Source of the DNA: an uncultured Collinsella sp.
GTDB lineage: Bacteria > Actinomycetota > Coriobacteriia > Coriobacteriales > Coriobacteriaceae
Reading direction: 5' to 3'
Length of the DNA stretch: 45,143 nucleotides
Assembly: GCA_900540945.1 (NCBI GenBank)
Contig: UQHQ01000014.1
Location: 1-45,143 of the forward strand
Both the position numbers and the translations under genes were made by a program. Below the pieces are notes generated by a model. The model ran no database searches, was not told the origin of the DNA, and saw nothing but the letters and a program-made list of their open reading frames with translations. Positions 8,557 to 16,226 of this stretch are shown here, piece after piece (positions within the stretch are counted from its first letter, which is position 1; each line of letters opens with the position of its first letter).

Positions 8557-9660
8557 CTACCAATACTGATGCGCCTCAATAACGGTCTGCCAGAGCTTAA
8601 ACTGCTTTGTCTCGAGGCGCGCCTGTGCCAAATATCGCGCTTCCTCAGTCATAGGCTTGTAAAATATGGGCCGCTTGCGACGATGCAGCTTGCGTCGGAT
8701 GCGCTCGCACAGGCGAACGAGCTTTTCGTAGTCGCTCGCCTGGTCAGTCGTCACCGTAAAGTACGCGACCCCATTGAGCATCTGCAGCTCGTTGCGGCGC
8801 TCGGCATCCTTGCGGATCTTCTCGCTTCCGTCATGGATGGCATCGCTGTCGTAATCGACCAGTGCGGTAAACACCTCGGGCAGCAAGCCAGCCCTTACTT
8901 TATCCAAGCCCACCTCTGCTTTCGCCGTAAGTGTTATGTCGGGCGTGCGTTCCAACACGCGAAGCCTGCGATTGCGCCCATCGTTGTATCCATCGCGGAT
9001 GAAGACCTTCTTGTTGAGCTCAGCCTTGCCCAATGCATACCCGCCGTAGCGCGCAGACAGCGACATAAACATGCAAAGCCCCGACTCCCTTGGAGATCGT
9101 GAGCCCTCCACCACGTACGGAAGCAACGCCTTCGCCTTGGCGGCGCCCCTCACCTTTGACGCCCGGTCAAGGTACGCCGCGATAAGCTCCTTGGTCGTGA
9201 GCCTGCCATCGCGCATGCCCGCATCCCTACTTGTTACCCCACCGGGAGCAAGGTTATCTAGCCGATAGTCCGATGTCATGGCATAGCCGGCATAGATGGC
9301 CGCCGCCGCATCGCCATCGTGCGCAGCCTGCAAAAACGCCAGCTCGGGAGAGCACACGTACGCATCCAGATCGCCCATCCAGTGGCCCAGCGAGATAAAC
9401 GAACCCGCCAGGAGCTCGTTAGTGCACAGGTGCGTCTTAACGTGCTTGCTCCGCCGACGGTCGGCGCGCGACGGCACAAGCAAATCCAGCGTTTCGATCC
9501 CCAGGTCATAGCGATCGATAACCTCCTGCGCTTCTTGATCCGAGAGCGCGCAGGCGCCTGCAATCGACACGACCTCTGGTTCCGAATCCCCAAAGCGAGG
9601 GTTCGGCATGTGCGCCAAAAGCGCCAACGCAGCGTTATGTGAGACGATAAAGTACCTCAT
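8557..9660 (-). CDS. AbiEi/DUF559-like protein with nuclease-type fold
   Basis: 367 residues. I see no membrane helix. The N-terminal 130 residues carry an HVKTHLCTNELLAGSFISLG stretch typical of Coriobacteriia proteins of this type. The C-terminal part has a Glu (SPRES, about residue 206), then LVDYDSDAIHDGSEKIRKDA and RRNELQMLNG, the pattern of Vsr/DUF559-type PD-(D/E)XK domains (acidic strand, His, then D..R...L...G). It resembles the protein at 24241-25203 in plan. There is no clear ribosome site at the ATG 9660; TATCTT seven bases upstream suggests a leaderless message. Its 3' end lies beside the 182-bp palindrome. Possible nuclease or AbiEi-like regulator; no partner toxin gene is adjacent. 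Confidence 0.7.
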   Translation of the reverse strand: MRYFIVSHNAALALLAHMPNPRFGDSEPEVVSIAGACALSDQEAQEVIDRYDLGIETLDLLVPSRADRRRSKHVKTHLCTNELLAGSFISLGHWMGDLDAYVCSPELAFLQAAHDGDAAAAIYAGYAMTSDYRLDNLAPGGVTSRDAGMRDGRLTTKELIAAYLDRASKVRGAAKAKALLPYVVEGSRSPRESGLCMFMSLSARYGGYALGKAELNKKVFIRDGYNDGRNRRLRVLERTPDITLTAKAEVGLDKVRAGLLPEVFTALVDYDSDAIHDGSEKIRKDAERRNELQMLNGVAYFTVTTDQASDYEKLVRLCERIRRKLHRRKRPIFYKPMTEEARYLAQARLETKQFKLWQTVIEAHQYW

Positions 9661-10062
9661 GGCGCGAAGATAGCACGCGCGTCGGCAGCCGCTGGCGGTC
9701 CCGCTAAGTTTTCGGCAAACGACCGGCGGTTTTTTGCCGCGGTGCGTCCAAAGTGCTCATTCGTCGACGTCTAGCTGCAAATCCGTCAAGCTTTTGGCAA
9801 GGTTGCCGCTCAACTGACCAGACGCTGACCAAGCACTTGCCCATTTGCTTGACGGCACGCCTCCACCAAATCACCCCGCGACCTCTTGGACGGTCGAAGT
9901 ATCCATCCAGCGACCGCACGCCACGCCGCAATCGCCTCGTTAAGACGGCAGACGCCACCGGTCACCGGCTCAAACACCGCCGGCCCCAGTCGTGCGCATC
10001 GAGCACCCAGCGCTGGGGTATCCTTGGAGCACATGCACCGCAAGCCACACAAAGGAGCCGCC
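9661..10062. promoter_or_regulatory. Divergent intergenic region with inverted CCGTCAAGC motif
   Basis: 402 bases without a convincing gene, between two divergent genes. CCGTCAAGC (9783-9791) and GCTTGACGG (9847-9855) face each other, with CTGACCAGACGCTGACCAAG between. A closely related arrangement lies upstream of the other nuclease-fold gene (25261-25299). Candidate operator; the rest shows nothing recognisable. Confidence 0.4.
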
Positions 10063-10761
10063 ATGCGCACCGAGCTCGATGTTCCCTTTTCGCACAAAGA
10101 CGAAGCCAAAGCCCTGGGCGCCAAGTGGGACCGGGCCAAGAAGATCTGGTACGTGCCCGATGGCGTCAACCCGGAGCCCTTTGCCCAATGGCTGCCCGGC
10201 GTGGATCGCTCCGACCCCAGCGCGCCCTACATCTACCTGGTGCTGGGCAAGCGCGAGTGTTGGAAGTGCCACGAGCAGACGACGGTCGCGGCCTTTGGCA
10301 TTCCGTATTGGGCGGCCGAGGACTCGGGCAGCAAGGCTACGCCCAGCGCTGCGCCCGCCATGGACGACGCGGGTCACATCGTGATCGACACCGCCCGCGC
10401 CAACGCCATAGCCATCGTTCCCGCACTGGGCTGCGCGCCGGCCGAGATCCGCGACTACCTGCGCGAGCGCTGCGGCTACAAGCCCGTAACGTCGCGCACC
10501 ACCAAGGCCGTATCGCTCGCCAGCACCTGCACCGGCTGCGGCGCGCTGCAAGGTAGCCATTACCTGTTTGAGGAGCCCACGTCACCATTTGCACTCACGG
10601 CCATCAACAAGCTGCCCGCGCTGGAGTTCGTGCGCGTGGAAGTCGCCGGCGTCTATGGCATCCCCGCGAGCCAAGGCAACTTTGACCAGGCGCTCTTCAC
10701 CTGGGCACGCGACCACCACACCCAGTTCCATAAGACCCTGTTCGAGGGGATATACCTGTAG
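10063..10761 (+). CDS. DUF5710-domain protein with two CxxC motifs
   Basis: 232 residues from the ATG at 10063, with AAAGGAG five bases upstream. The N-terminal 45 residues (LDVPFSHKDEAKALGAKW and IWYVPDG) are a DUF5710 domain, a small module often found in replication or mobile-element proteins where it may bind nucleic acid. CWKC (about residue 66) and CTGC (about residue 155) each form half of a possible zinc site. The middle contains a region suggesting a second small domain. Function unknown. It stands alone; three 23-bp repeats begin eight bases after its stop. Confidence 0.8.
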   Translation: MRTELDVPFSHKDEAKALGAKWDRAKKIWYVPDGVNPEPFAQWLPGVDRSDPSAPYIYLVLGKRECWKCHEQTTVAAFGIPYWAAEDSGSKATPSAAPAMDDAGHIVIDTARANAIAIVPALGCAPAEIRDYLRERCGYKPVTSRTTKAVSLASTCTGCGALQGSHYLFEEPTSPFALTAINKLPALEFVRVEVAGVYGIPASQGNFDQALFTWARDHHTQFHKTLFEGIYL

Positions 10762-10768
10762 GGCAAAG

Positions 10769-10837
10769 CTCGAAAATCGAGTCCAGATTTCCTCGAAAAT
10801 CGAGTGTGAAAATCCTCGTAAATCGAGTATGCGCAAG
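10769..10837. repeat. Three 23-bp iteron-like repeats
   Basis: CTCGAAAATCGAG (10769-10781), CTCGAAAATCGAG (10792-10804) and CTCGTAAATCGAG (10815-10827), each a palindrome, start exactly 23 bases apart, about two helical turns. Such regular spacing suggests binding of a protein on one face of the helix. Confidence 0.75.
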
Positions 10838-10860
10838 TAGCCGAATTGCCAACTCGAAGG

Positions 10861-10968
10861 CTACAGCCCCAGAATGTGCTCCAGATAGCCCTTATTGAAC
10901 CAGAACGACTGCCTGGTCATGTCACCGGCGTACCCCACCGCATCGGCGAAGCCATGGTTGAGGTGTAC
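10861..10968 (-). pseudogene. C-terminal fragment of a lost gene
   Basis: Minus-strand reading gives 35 protein-like residues (FADAVGYAGDMTRQSFWF, then KGYLEHILGL) and a TAG stop. A stop codon precedes it in frame and there is no start or ribosome site. Aromatic-rich, unlike random sequence here. The family is not recognised; a decayed remnant is the simplest reading. Confidence 0.4.
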
Positions 10969-11000
10969 GGGCTATAGCCGAACCAATATTGACATAAACG

Positions 11001-11038
11001 AGACGAGGGCCAGTTCAAACCTGAACTGGCCCTCGTCT
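11001..11038 (-). terminator. Terminator of the 11067-12879 gene pair
   Basis: Perfect 16-bp stem AGACGAGGGCCAGTTC / GAACTGGCCCTCGTCT with a six-base loop. It ends 28 bases after the stop codon. The T-run on the minus strand is weak. Confidence 0.75.
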
Positions 11039-11066
11039 TTGATGAAAGTTGCTAGCAGCGTTTACA

Positions 11067-12017
11067 CTACTTTGAATCAGCTACGATGCCAACCAAGCTG
11101 ACCGTTACGTCAAAGGTCGGGCTTCCTTCGCCCACATCGAGGCCAGACATATTCTGACAATCGCTGTCGGTGCCTTCCATCCAAACGACAACTTTCATGT
11201 TCGTGCCGTTGTAATCGACGTTCGAAGCGACCTTTTGCGCGTTGCCGATCGGCTTAATGTAGACTTCGCCCGCTTTCGTGGCACCCCAGTTATTGCCGTT
11301 TTGATCGAGCGAATCGGTGCCAGAAAGATGCAAATACGTAGGGGCAACAACCTCGTTCAGAGATTCAGAGTTGACACACGACCAACCTGCAACGGTAGTC
11401 ACATCGTTGCCCATATCGGTTGTCGAGGGAGCAGCTGGCGCATAGACAACGCGCAGCTCGCCGTTAATTACAATGCCCACGCGCAGGCTGTCTTTGATTT
11501 TGTCGAACCATTTCTGCGTGCCGCCATGCTGCGTAATCGTTATGGGCGAGCCGTTGCTCGCATCCAAATACACGTCGGCAACGCCGGTGTTCGCCACGGT
11601 ATACAGCGTGTAATTCGCAACGGTGAATGCATAGTAATCGTTGCCTTGAATAGTGTACTTGCCGGGATTCTCACCCGAAATGGATGTGTCGACCTTTTGA
11701 TAGGTGCTCACATTAACGCCCTGCCAGCTTTGGGGAACGTACCGGTTTTTGGCATCGTTCGTCGATGAAGGGCTAATCTCGTGACCGGCTGCGGAAGCGA
11801 CCGTGGAGGTGTCGGAGCCGTGGTCGGGTGTGTCACCCTCAACGATTTGGAGTACCATGCCATTCGCTTGAGCGGAAATGGTGCTGGTAGTCGCATGAAC
11901 TCTACTATTCGTGACAAACCATGCGTAGGTAGTTGCAGAAAGCGCCACCGCCGAGACGACGACGGTCAACGCCGCCCCAACAAGCTGAACCTTAAGCCTC
12001 TTAACTGAATCGTGCAT
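11067..12017 (-). CDS. SipW-dependent TasA-like surface protein 5
   Basis: 316 residues. Basic N-terminus (SVKRLK), helix about 10-30 ending SATTYAWFVTNSRVHATTS, then STISAQAN, shared with the next gene upstream. The C-terminal signature is VVVWMEGTDSDC. It is Asn/Thr/Ser-rich and less GC-biased than its neighbours, typical of exported fibre proteins. Start ATG 12017 follows GGGGAGGCGACGGAG. A strong hairpin separates it from the gene upstream, so it may receive only read-through transcription. It lacks a sipW of its own and would use that at 3446. Confidence 0.82.
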   Translation of the reverse strand: MHDSVKRLKVQLVGAALTVVVSAVALSATTYAWFVTNSRVHATTSTISAQANGMVLQIVEGDTPDHGSDTSTVASAAGHEISPSSTNDAKNRYVPQSWQGVNVSTYQKVDTSISGENPGKYTIQGNDYYAFTVANYTLYTVANTGVADVYLDASNGSPITITQHGGTQKWFDKIKDSLRVGIVINGELRVVYAPAAPSTTDMGNDVTTVAGWSCVNSESLNEVVAPTYLHLSGTDSLDQNGNNWGATKAGEVYIKPIGNAQKVASNVDYNGTNMKVVVWMEGTDSDCQNMSGLDVGEGSPTFDVTVSLVGIVADSK

Positions 12018-12043
12018 CTCCGTCGCCTCCCCTCGTTAAGGAA

Positions 12044-12076
12044 AAGGGCAGGGTCCCGGGCCGGGAACCTGCCCTT
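12044..12076 (-). terminator. Intercistronic terminator/attenuator
   Basis: AAGGGCAGG pairs with CCTGCCCTT, and the inner GTCCCGG with CCGGGAA (one mismatch). On the minus strand it is followed by TTTTCC. It lies between two SipW-type genes 82 bases apart, and the ribosome site of the second begins about 15 bases beyond. It should lower the expression of the downstream gene. Confidence 0.7.
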
Positions 12077-12099
12077 CGCAAGCTGTGTATGGAACTACT

Positions 12100-12879
12100 T
12101 TATTTCTTATTCTGATTATCAGCAGTAAAAGTTACGGTCAGTTTGGAAGAATCGGTCAGCTTCTTGAGGTTGTTCGTATAAACCTTTGCATCGCTGCCCT
12201 CGAAGAAGACGTAAATATCGACCTCGGTATCCTTGTCGGCAGTAATAGTGTCAGCAAGAATGCCATCGGCAGCAGTGATGCCATTGGAACCAAGCTTGAA
12301 CGTACCATCCTTGTCAAGAACAACCCACCTGTCCCCGCACTTCACCAAAAGACGAAGCGCAGAGTTGATGTCAGATGTGGTAGCAAGGTTCGTCGCATTA
12401 CCGTCAGCAGATTTCGCCTCGACAGAAGCGACCTTCAAGTTGGAGAGGTTCTGGCCGCGGGAACTGATATTGAAAACATTCTTCTTAGCAAAGCCATTGG
12501 TAACGGCCTCATCGGGCGTACCTGCAGTGCCAACAGTGTTCAATGTTCCGGACAGAGTTCCATCGTCCACAGTATTGCCGTAACCCGTCATAAACTGACC
12601 CTCGGTAGAACCCTTCTGCTCACCAAAGGTAGCGGGATACAGTTTGGTTGCTTCTATATCGCCGGCAACGTCAAATGTACTGTCCGCTCCCACAGCAGTG
12701 GCGTTGTACTTAATCGTCATATACGACGCGTTCGACTGTGCGCTGATGCTGCTCGTCGTCGCCTTGACAGTATTGTTCGTCACAAACCATGCGAAGGTGG
12801 CGGAGCCGAGGGCTACGGCTGCCACGAGGACCATGGCGATGGCGGCGCCCATCTGCTTCTTTAATGCCTTGGTATCCAT
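12100..12879 (-). CDS. SipW-dependent TasA-like surface protein 6 (probable major subunit)
   Basis: 259 residues from the ATG at 12879, which has AAGGGGTCCGC before it; the ATG at 12900 is rejected because it would put the ribosome site inside the gene. N-terminus MDTKALKKQMG, helix ending GSATFAWFVTNNTVKATTS and then SISAQSNASYM, the closest match here to the classical SipW substrate pattern. The exported domain is Thr/Asn/Lys-rich. Its C-terminal signature is degenerate (VFFEGSDAKVYTN) and lacks the Cys. As promoter-proximal gene before an attenuator it should be the more abundant of the pair, like a TasA-type fibre subunit. Confidence 0.83.
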   Translation of the reverse strand: MDTKALKKQMGAAIAMVLVAAVALGSATFAWFVTNNTVKATTSSISAQSNASYMTIKYNATAVGADSTFDVAGDIEATKLYPATFGEQKGSTEGQFMTGYGNTVDDGTLSGTLNTVGTAGTPDEAVTNGFAKKNVFNISSRGQNLSNLKVASVEAKSADGNATNLATTSDINSALRLLVKCGDRWVVLDKDGTFKLGSNGITAADGILADTITADKDTEVDIYVFFEGSDAKVYTNNLKKLTDSSKLTVTFTADNQNKK

Positions 12880-13212
12880 GCGGACCCCTTTTTTCCCCAT
12901 TCATCCCAGATGACCCTCGAGAAGCCCGGAAGGGGAGCCCGCGCTTTTGTGTTGGATGTTGCTTGCCCATCCTTTAGACATGGAATTGAGAATACCATAA
13001 TTCTTACGATTTCCTTATGAGTTTTCGACAGCCTACATTCCGGCAGATTCATAGGTCTACCTCGAGTTATATGTGGTGCTATGTGAACATCGTTTACCTT
13101 ATTTGATCTCTCCCACGCAGTCATAAGTCCCTCTTAAGGCTTGCGACCGCAGTGCAGCGCCATCGCATATATTCACCCTCCGCCATGCTTCGCCCTAATC
13201 CTTCCCCCTCGC
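12880..13212. other. Intergenic leader and promoter region
   Basis: About 330 bases between divergent genes. The part nearest 12879 would form a long leader for the SipW-type gene pair. Moderately AT-rich around 12980-13090, with TATAAC and TATTCT as possible minus-strand -10 boxes, none with a convincing -35. No gene recognised. Confidence 0.4.
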
Positions 13213-13218
13213 TATACT
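13213..13218 (+). promoter_or_regulatory. Putative -10 box
   Basis: TATACT, 55 bases before the ATG at 13274. The -35 region is poor. Confidence 0.4.
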
Positions 13219-13273
13219 GGTGAAGAACGTGTCATTTTTGCCTGCTAAACGGGCTATTTGTTGGGAGGGCTCC

Positions 13274-13783
13274 ATGGCTTTTGCCAATCAACCCAAGGGA
13301 AGCGTTTCCACCGGATCGATCAAGCCGGTGACGCGCAAAGCCGTTCGTTGCCAGCGCGAAGTCGCCTGGCTGGTCACGCAAGCGGCCGGCAAGCTCGTCG
13401 CCACCACCGACGACGTCAACGCGCCCACGCCCAGCTTTGTGCTGGCGGCGGCATTGTCGTACACCCGCAAGCAGGAGCAGGCTGCACGGGACCGTGGCGC
13501 CGCGATTGACTACAAGGCCGTCATGGCTCCCGACCTTGCGAGCTTCTGCCAAGCTGCGGGGCTGCCCGCAGCACCCAACACGCTTTCGGAGGCGGGCTAC
13601 ATGTTCACGCTCTCGGGCGCGGACCTCATCCGCGACCTCTACGCCTACTGCAGCGACCTGGACGAACGCATGGGAGACGGGGCGCAGGTCAAGCCGGGCT
13701 ATGCGATCAAACTCGCGCTGCGGCTGTTCTTGCTGGACGCTGCCTCAGCCGCCACCACCTCCGATGGCAACACCTCGGCATAA
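13274..13783 (+). CDS. Hypothetical protein
   Basis: 169 residues from the ATG at 13274, with GGGAGG five bases upstream and a TATACT box in the leader. It has no signal peptide or membrane helix. It is Ala-rich with basic N-terminal patches (TRKAVRCQREVAWL), several amphipathic helices and the stretch SGADLIRDLYAYCSDLDERM. I do not recognise a family. It sits alone, convergent with the SipW-type gene at 13840, with a shared bidirectional terminator between them. A small cytoplasmic protein, possibly with a helical DNA- or protein-binding fold. Confidence 0.75.
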   Translation: MAFANQPKGSVSTGSIKPVTRKAVRCQREVAWLVTQAAGKLVATTDDVNAPTPSFVLAAALSYTRKQEQAARDRGAAIDYKAVMAPDLASFCQAAGLPAAPNTLSEAGYMFTLSGADLIRDLYAYCSDLDERMGDGAQVKPGYAIKLALRLFLLDAASAATTSDGNTSA

Positions 13784-13793
13784 GCCATCACCA

Positions 13794-13834
13794 AAAGCGC
13801 CGGGCCGGGAAATCAATCCCAGCCCGGCGCTTCT
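13794..13834. terminator. Bidirectional terminator
   Basis: AAGCGCCGGGC...GCCCGGCGCTT with an inner GGGA/TCCC pair; flanked by TTCTTCGTT on one strand and TTTTGG on the other. Serves the convergent genes at 13274 and 13840. Confidence 0.8.
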
Positions 13835-13839
13835 TCGTT

Positions 13840-14979
13840 CTACTTGTCCCCGTCCCCTGCGGGCGAGTTCTTTTGGTTGCGACGGTTACTCCAAGTCACG
13901 TTGTGTTCCTTGTAGTAATCGGGCGCCTCGTTGCCGCTCGCGCTAATGGGGTCGTTGCCGGTCAGGGTGTCGGCAATATCCTGCACGAACTTAACGAACA
14001 GGCTCGAATCGTCGGTCTCGGACGAATCAAAATCGAAACCGAACTCCACCGCGCCGCCGATGATCTTGTCCACGCACTCCGGATCATCGCCATCCAGCCA
14101 AATGACCACGGTGTACTTGTCCACATCGCCCACACGGAAGTTCTTGTGGCTGATGGTCGTCACCACGTCTTTGGACGCAAACGGCTCGGTGTTGGGTTCG
14201 GGATTGCCGTTGGCCGCAGCCGCTGCATAGGTGGTGGGCTCGCCATTGCGATACACCCTCACGCGCGCCGCCTTTTCCACGCCCTTGCTGGCGCTGACCA
14301 CCTTGAGCTTGGCGCTGTAGCCCAGATCGGTCTTGCCGGCGTTGCGGATATAGAAGGTGTACGCCACGTAGTTTTTACCGTTGTGGCTGCCGTCGATGTC
14401 GTCCAGGTTGTCGGGCAGGTCCTCGGCGGCGATATTGGTGCCGTTGTCCAAGGCGTCGGCGGCCAGGCGCGCGGTGGCGTTGTTAAAGTCGCCGTTGTCG
14501 GCAATGGCAACGCCGCGGCGGAACAGCTCCAGGCGGTTGAGGTTGATGGTGAAGTTACCCATGTTTTCCTGCATAAACGATAGGGCGAACAACACGCCAA
14601 AGGCAAGCGCCAGCACCACGAGGGCCTTTTGCAGCTTGTCCATGCGCAGCAGCGCCGCGCCGATGCGCTCCATGCGGCGCTTGGGCATATACATGGACAC
14701 GACCGCGTCGGGGTCGATGTCGTCGAGGTCCTGGTCGGCCAGCGCCTGCTCCAGCTCCTCGATGCGCACCACGCCGCGGAGGTTGCGCTTGGGCTTGCGC
14801 TTGCGGTTGGGCTTGCCGAAGCGCTTGCGGGAGGCGGGAGCCTGCTCGGGCGCGGAGTCCTCGCCGGGCGCGTCCTCGGCATTGGCGCCGGGTGCGTTCT
14901 GCGACGTGTCCTCGGCCAAATCCTCGGGCAAATCCTCGGCAGATTGATCTTTGTTGTCGTTACGCTTGAACAGTGCCAT
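13840..14979 (-). CDS. Divergent SipW-type membrane protein with large cytoplasmic domain
   Basis: 379 residues from the ATG at 14979. Residues 1-50 are very acidic, 51-68 very basic (RKRFGKPNRKRKPKRNLR), then a helical cytoplasmic segment (RIEELEQAL). One membrane helix (about 118-136) is followed by ENMGNFTINLNRLELFRRG, a form seen after SipW-class anchors, but the AWF motif is missing (LSFMQ instead). The outer domain ends with VVIWLDGDDPEC, the family signature, and a hydrophilic tail of about 60 residues. It follows the PilZ gene by five bases with no good ribosome site of its own, so coupled translation is likely. Probably an uncleaved, membrane-spanning member linking the inside to the fibre. 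Confidence 0.75.
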   Translation of the reverse strand: MALFKRNDNKDQSAEDLPEDLAEDTSQNAPGANAEDAPGEDSAPEQAPASRKRFGKPNRKRKPKRNLRGVVRIEELEQALADQDLDDIDPDAVVSMYMPKRRMERIGAALLRMDKLQKALVVLALAFGVLFALSFMQENMGNFTINLNRLELFRRGVAIADNGDFNNATARLAADALDNGTNIAAEDLPDNLDDIDGSHNGKNYVAYTFYIRNAGKTDLGYSAKLKVVSASKGVEKAARVRVYRNGEPTTYAAAAANGNPEPNTEPFASKDVVTTISHKNFRVGDVDKYTVVIWLDGDDPECVDKIIGGAVEFGFDFDSSETDDSSLFVKFVQDIADTLTGNDPISASGNEAPDYYKEHNVTWSNRRNQKNSPAGDGDK

Positions 14980-14984
14980 GGCGA

Positions 14985-15650
14985 TCAAAGCTTATATTTG
15001 GCGCGGATGTAGCCGACGTATTCTTTGACGAGCTCGCGCTCCATGTCGTCGGCATAACGGAACTGCAGGCCGCAGACGTTGCGGTACAGGCTGCCCTTGG
15101 GCGCGCGGCGTACCCAGCACACGATGCCCAGCTGCTCGGGCAGCTCGTGGCGCTCGCCCTGCAGGCGGATCGCGGGCATTTGTACGGCCAGGGCCTCGCC
15201 CACGTCGGGGTAGTCGTTGAGGTAGATGGCCAGGCCGCCGGCCGAGACGTCGATGGTCACGGCGTCCTCGGGCTCGGGGGTCGGCGCGTTGTCGCGCTGG
15301 TAGGTCAGACGCATGGCGACCTTAAAACGCTCGTCGCGACGCTTGACGAAGGTGCGCTGCTCGGCGACTTTGCGCATTTTCCAGTAGGTGCGGATGCCCT
15401 TTTTCTCGACCGACTCGGGGTAGCCGGCCAGCACGAACGTCTCCTCGCCCACTTTGTACTGCAGCAACAGCTTTTGGTTTTCGTCCATGATGAGCGGCTT
15501 GCCGGCAAGCATGGGCGCGCTCATAAGAAAGTACGCCTCGTCCAGGTTCTCTTTGTACGTGGCGAGCATGTTGAAGTCGGTTTTTTGGCCCATGGGCACG
15601 TCGAATGCCACCTGAAGCTTAGTCCCCGGCGTTATCTGTTGCTCTACCAT
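14985..15650 (-). CDS. PilZ-domain c-di-GMP receptor (YcgR-like)
   Basis: 221 residues. The start at 15650 has GGGGGAG upstream; the in-frame ATG 11 codons earlier lacks one. The N-terminal 95 residues form a YcgR-N-like beta domain. The C-terminal PilZ domain begins with RxxxR at R104-R108 (KRRDER) and has DxSxxG at 134-139 (DVSAGG), so both c-di-GMP contacts are intact. There is no membrane helix. It is the first gene of a two-gene operon with the divergent SipW-type membrane protein, suggesting that c-di-GMP acts on that protein's cytoplasmic domain. Confidence 0.9.
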   Translation of the reverse strand: MVEQQITPGTKLQVAFDVPMGQKTDFNMLATYKENLDEAYFLMSAPMLAGKPLIMDENQKLLLQYKVGEETFVLAGYPESVEKKGIRTYWKMRKVAEQRTFVKRRDERFKVAMRLTYQRDNAPTPEPEDAVTIDVSAGGLAIYLNDYPDVGEALAVQMPAIRLQGERHELPEQLGIVCWVRRAPKGSLYRNVCGLQFRYADDMERELVKEYVGYIRAKYKL

Positions 15651-15850
15651 GTATTCTCCCCCAGTCGCGGGCGCCGATATCATCGTCGTGCGCGATGCAC
15701 ATTGGGCTATTGTAACTGCTTTGCCGCAGGTTTCGATGTGCGGTGCGTGAAATGGCGGGATGGTAGGAGCCGGGCGCTAGTGCAGCTGCTCCGCGCGCGG
15801 TATCAATCTGGCAGCGATGCATGTCCCCGACAGACCGCCTGCCCGTCTAC

Positions 15851-16095
15851 CTCTCAGTTATCTCTCGTAATCATCTCTCGTCTCTCATTTATCTCTCACA
15901 TTAGAGATGAGTGAGAAATAAGAGACAAAAATGCCGTTCTCCATTCGATCAAATCACGTTCGCACAGGTAAACACACGTATACAGAAACTTTACCTCGAT
16001 CCCCCAGCCACCTTGCAGCATTGTTATCTCTCATATTTATCTCTCGTCTTTCTGTTATCTCTCGTATTAGTGACGAATGAGAGATGAGAGATACG
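15851..16095. repeat. Cluster of ATCTCTC repeats
   Basis: At least six copies of TTATCTCTC or close variants between 15858 and 16065, with facing GAGAGAT copies at 15903-15925 and 16078-16092, giving two imperfect hairpins about 150 bases apart. Related sequence (CTATCTCTCATCTCAC) recurs at about 19064-19080. The region 15651-16226 has no gene; the rest is AT-rich and unremarkable apart from GAGCGTGGATTTTTGGACGG near 16108. Confidence 0.65.
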
Positions 16096-16147
16096 TGAGT
16101 GATGGGCGAGCGTGGATTTTTGGACGGTCGGAAAATCCCTCAAACAA

Positions 16148-16181
16148 AAAACGGGGCCGGCCTTACGCCGAGCCCCGTTTT
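16148..16181. terminator. Terminator after PTS IID
   Basis: AAAACGGGGC / GCCCCGTTTT with inner CGGC/GCCG. The minus strand continues into a T-run (TTTTTTGTTTG), suited to the PTS genes; the plus strand also ends in TTTT. Confidence 0.85.
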
Positions 16182-16226
16182 CAAACGGTCAGCTAGTTAT
16201 CCAACGCGCGAGCATAGCGGTCAACA

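Noticed and set aside
7964..8569. A 201-codon plus-strand frame with Pro/Thr-rich repeats.
   Set aside because: It would have to be translated through the tRNA and a terminator; no start signal. Kept only as a repeat feature.
9704..9958. An 84-codon minus-strand frame.
   Set aside because: Arg-rich composition typical of noncoding GC-rich sequence; no ribosome site.
1..15650. Prophage or conjugative element.
   Set aside because: No integrase, terminase, relaxase or tail genes; codon use looks native over most of the block.
15851..16095. Possible CRISPR array.
   Set aside because: Repeats are only 7-9 bases, spacing is irregular, units are inverted as well as direct, and no cas genes are present.
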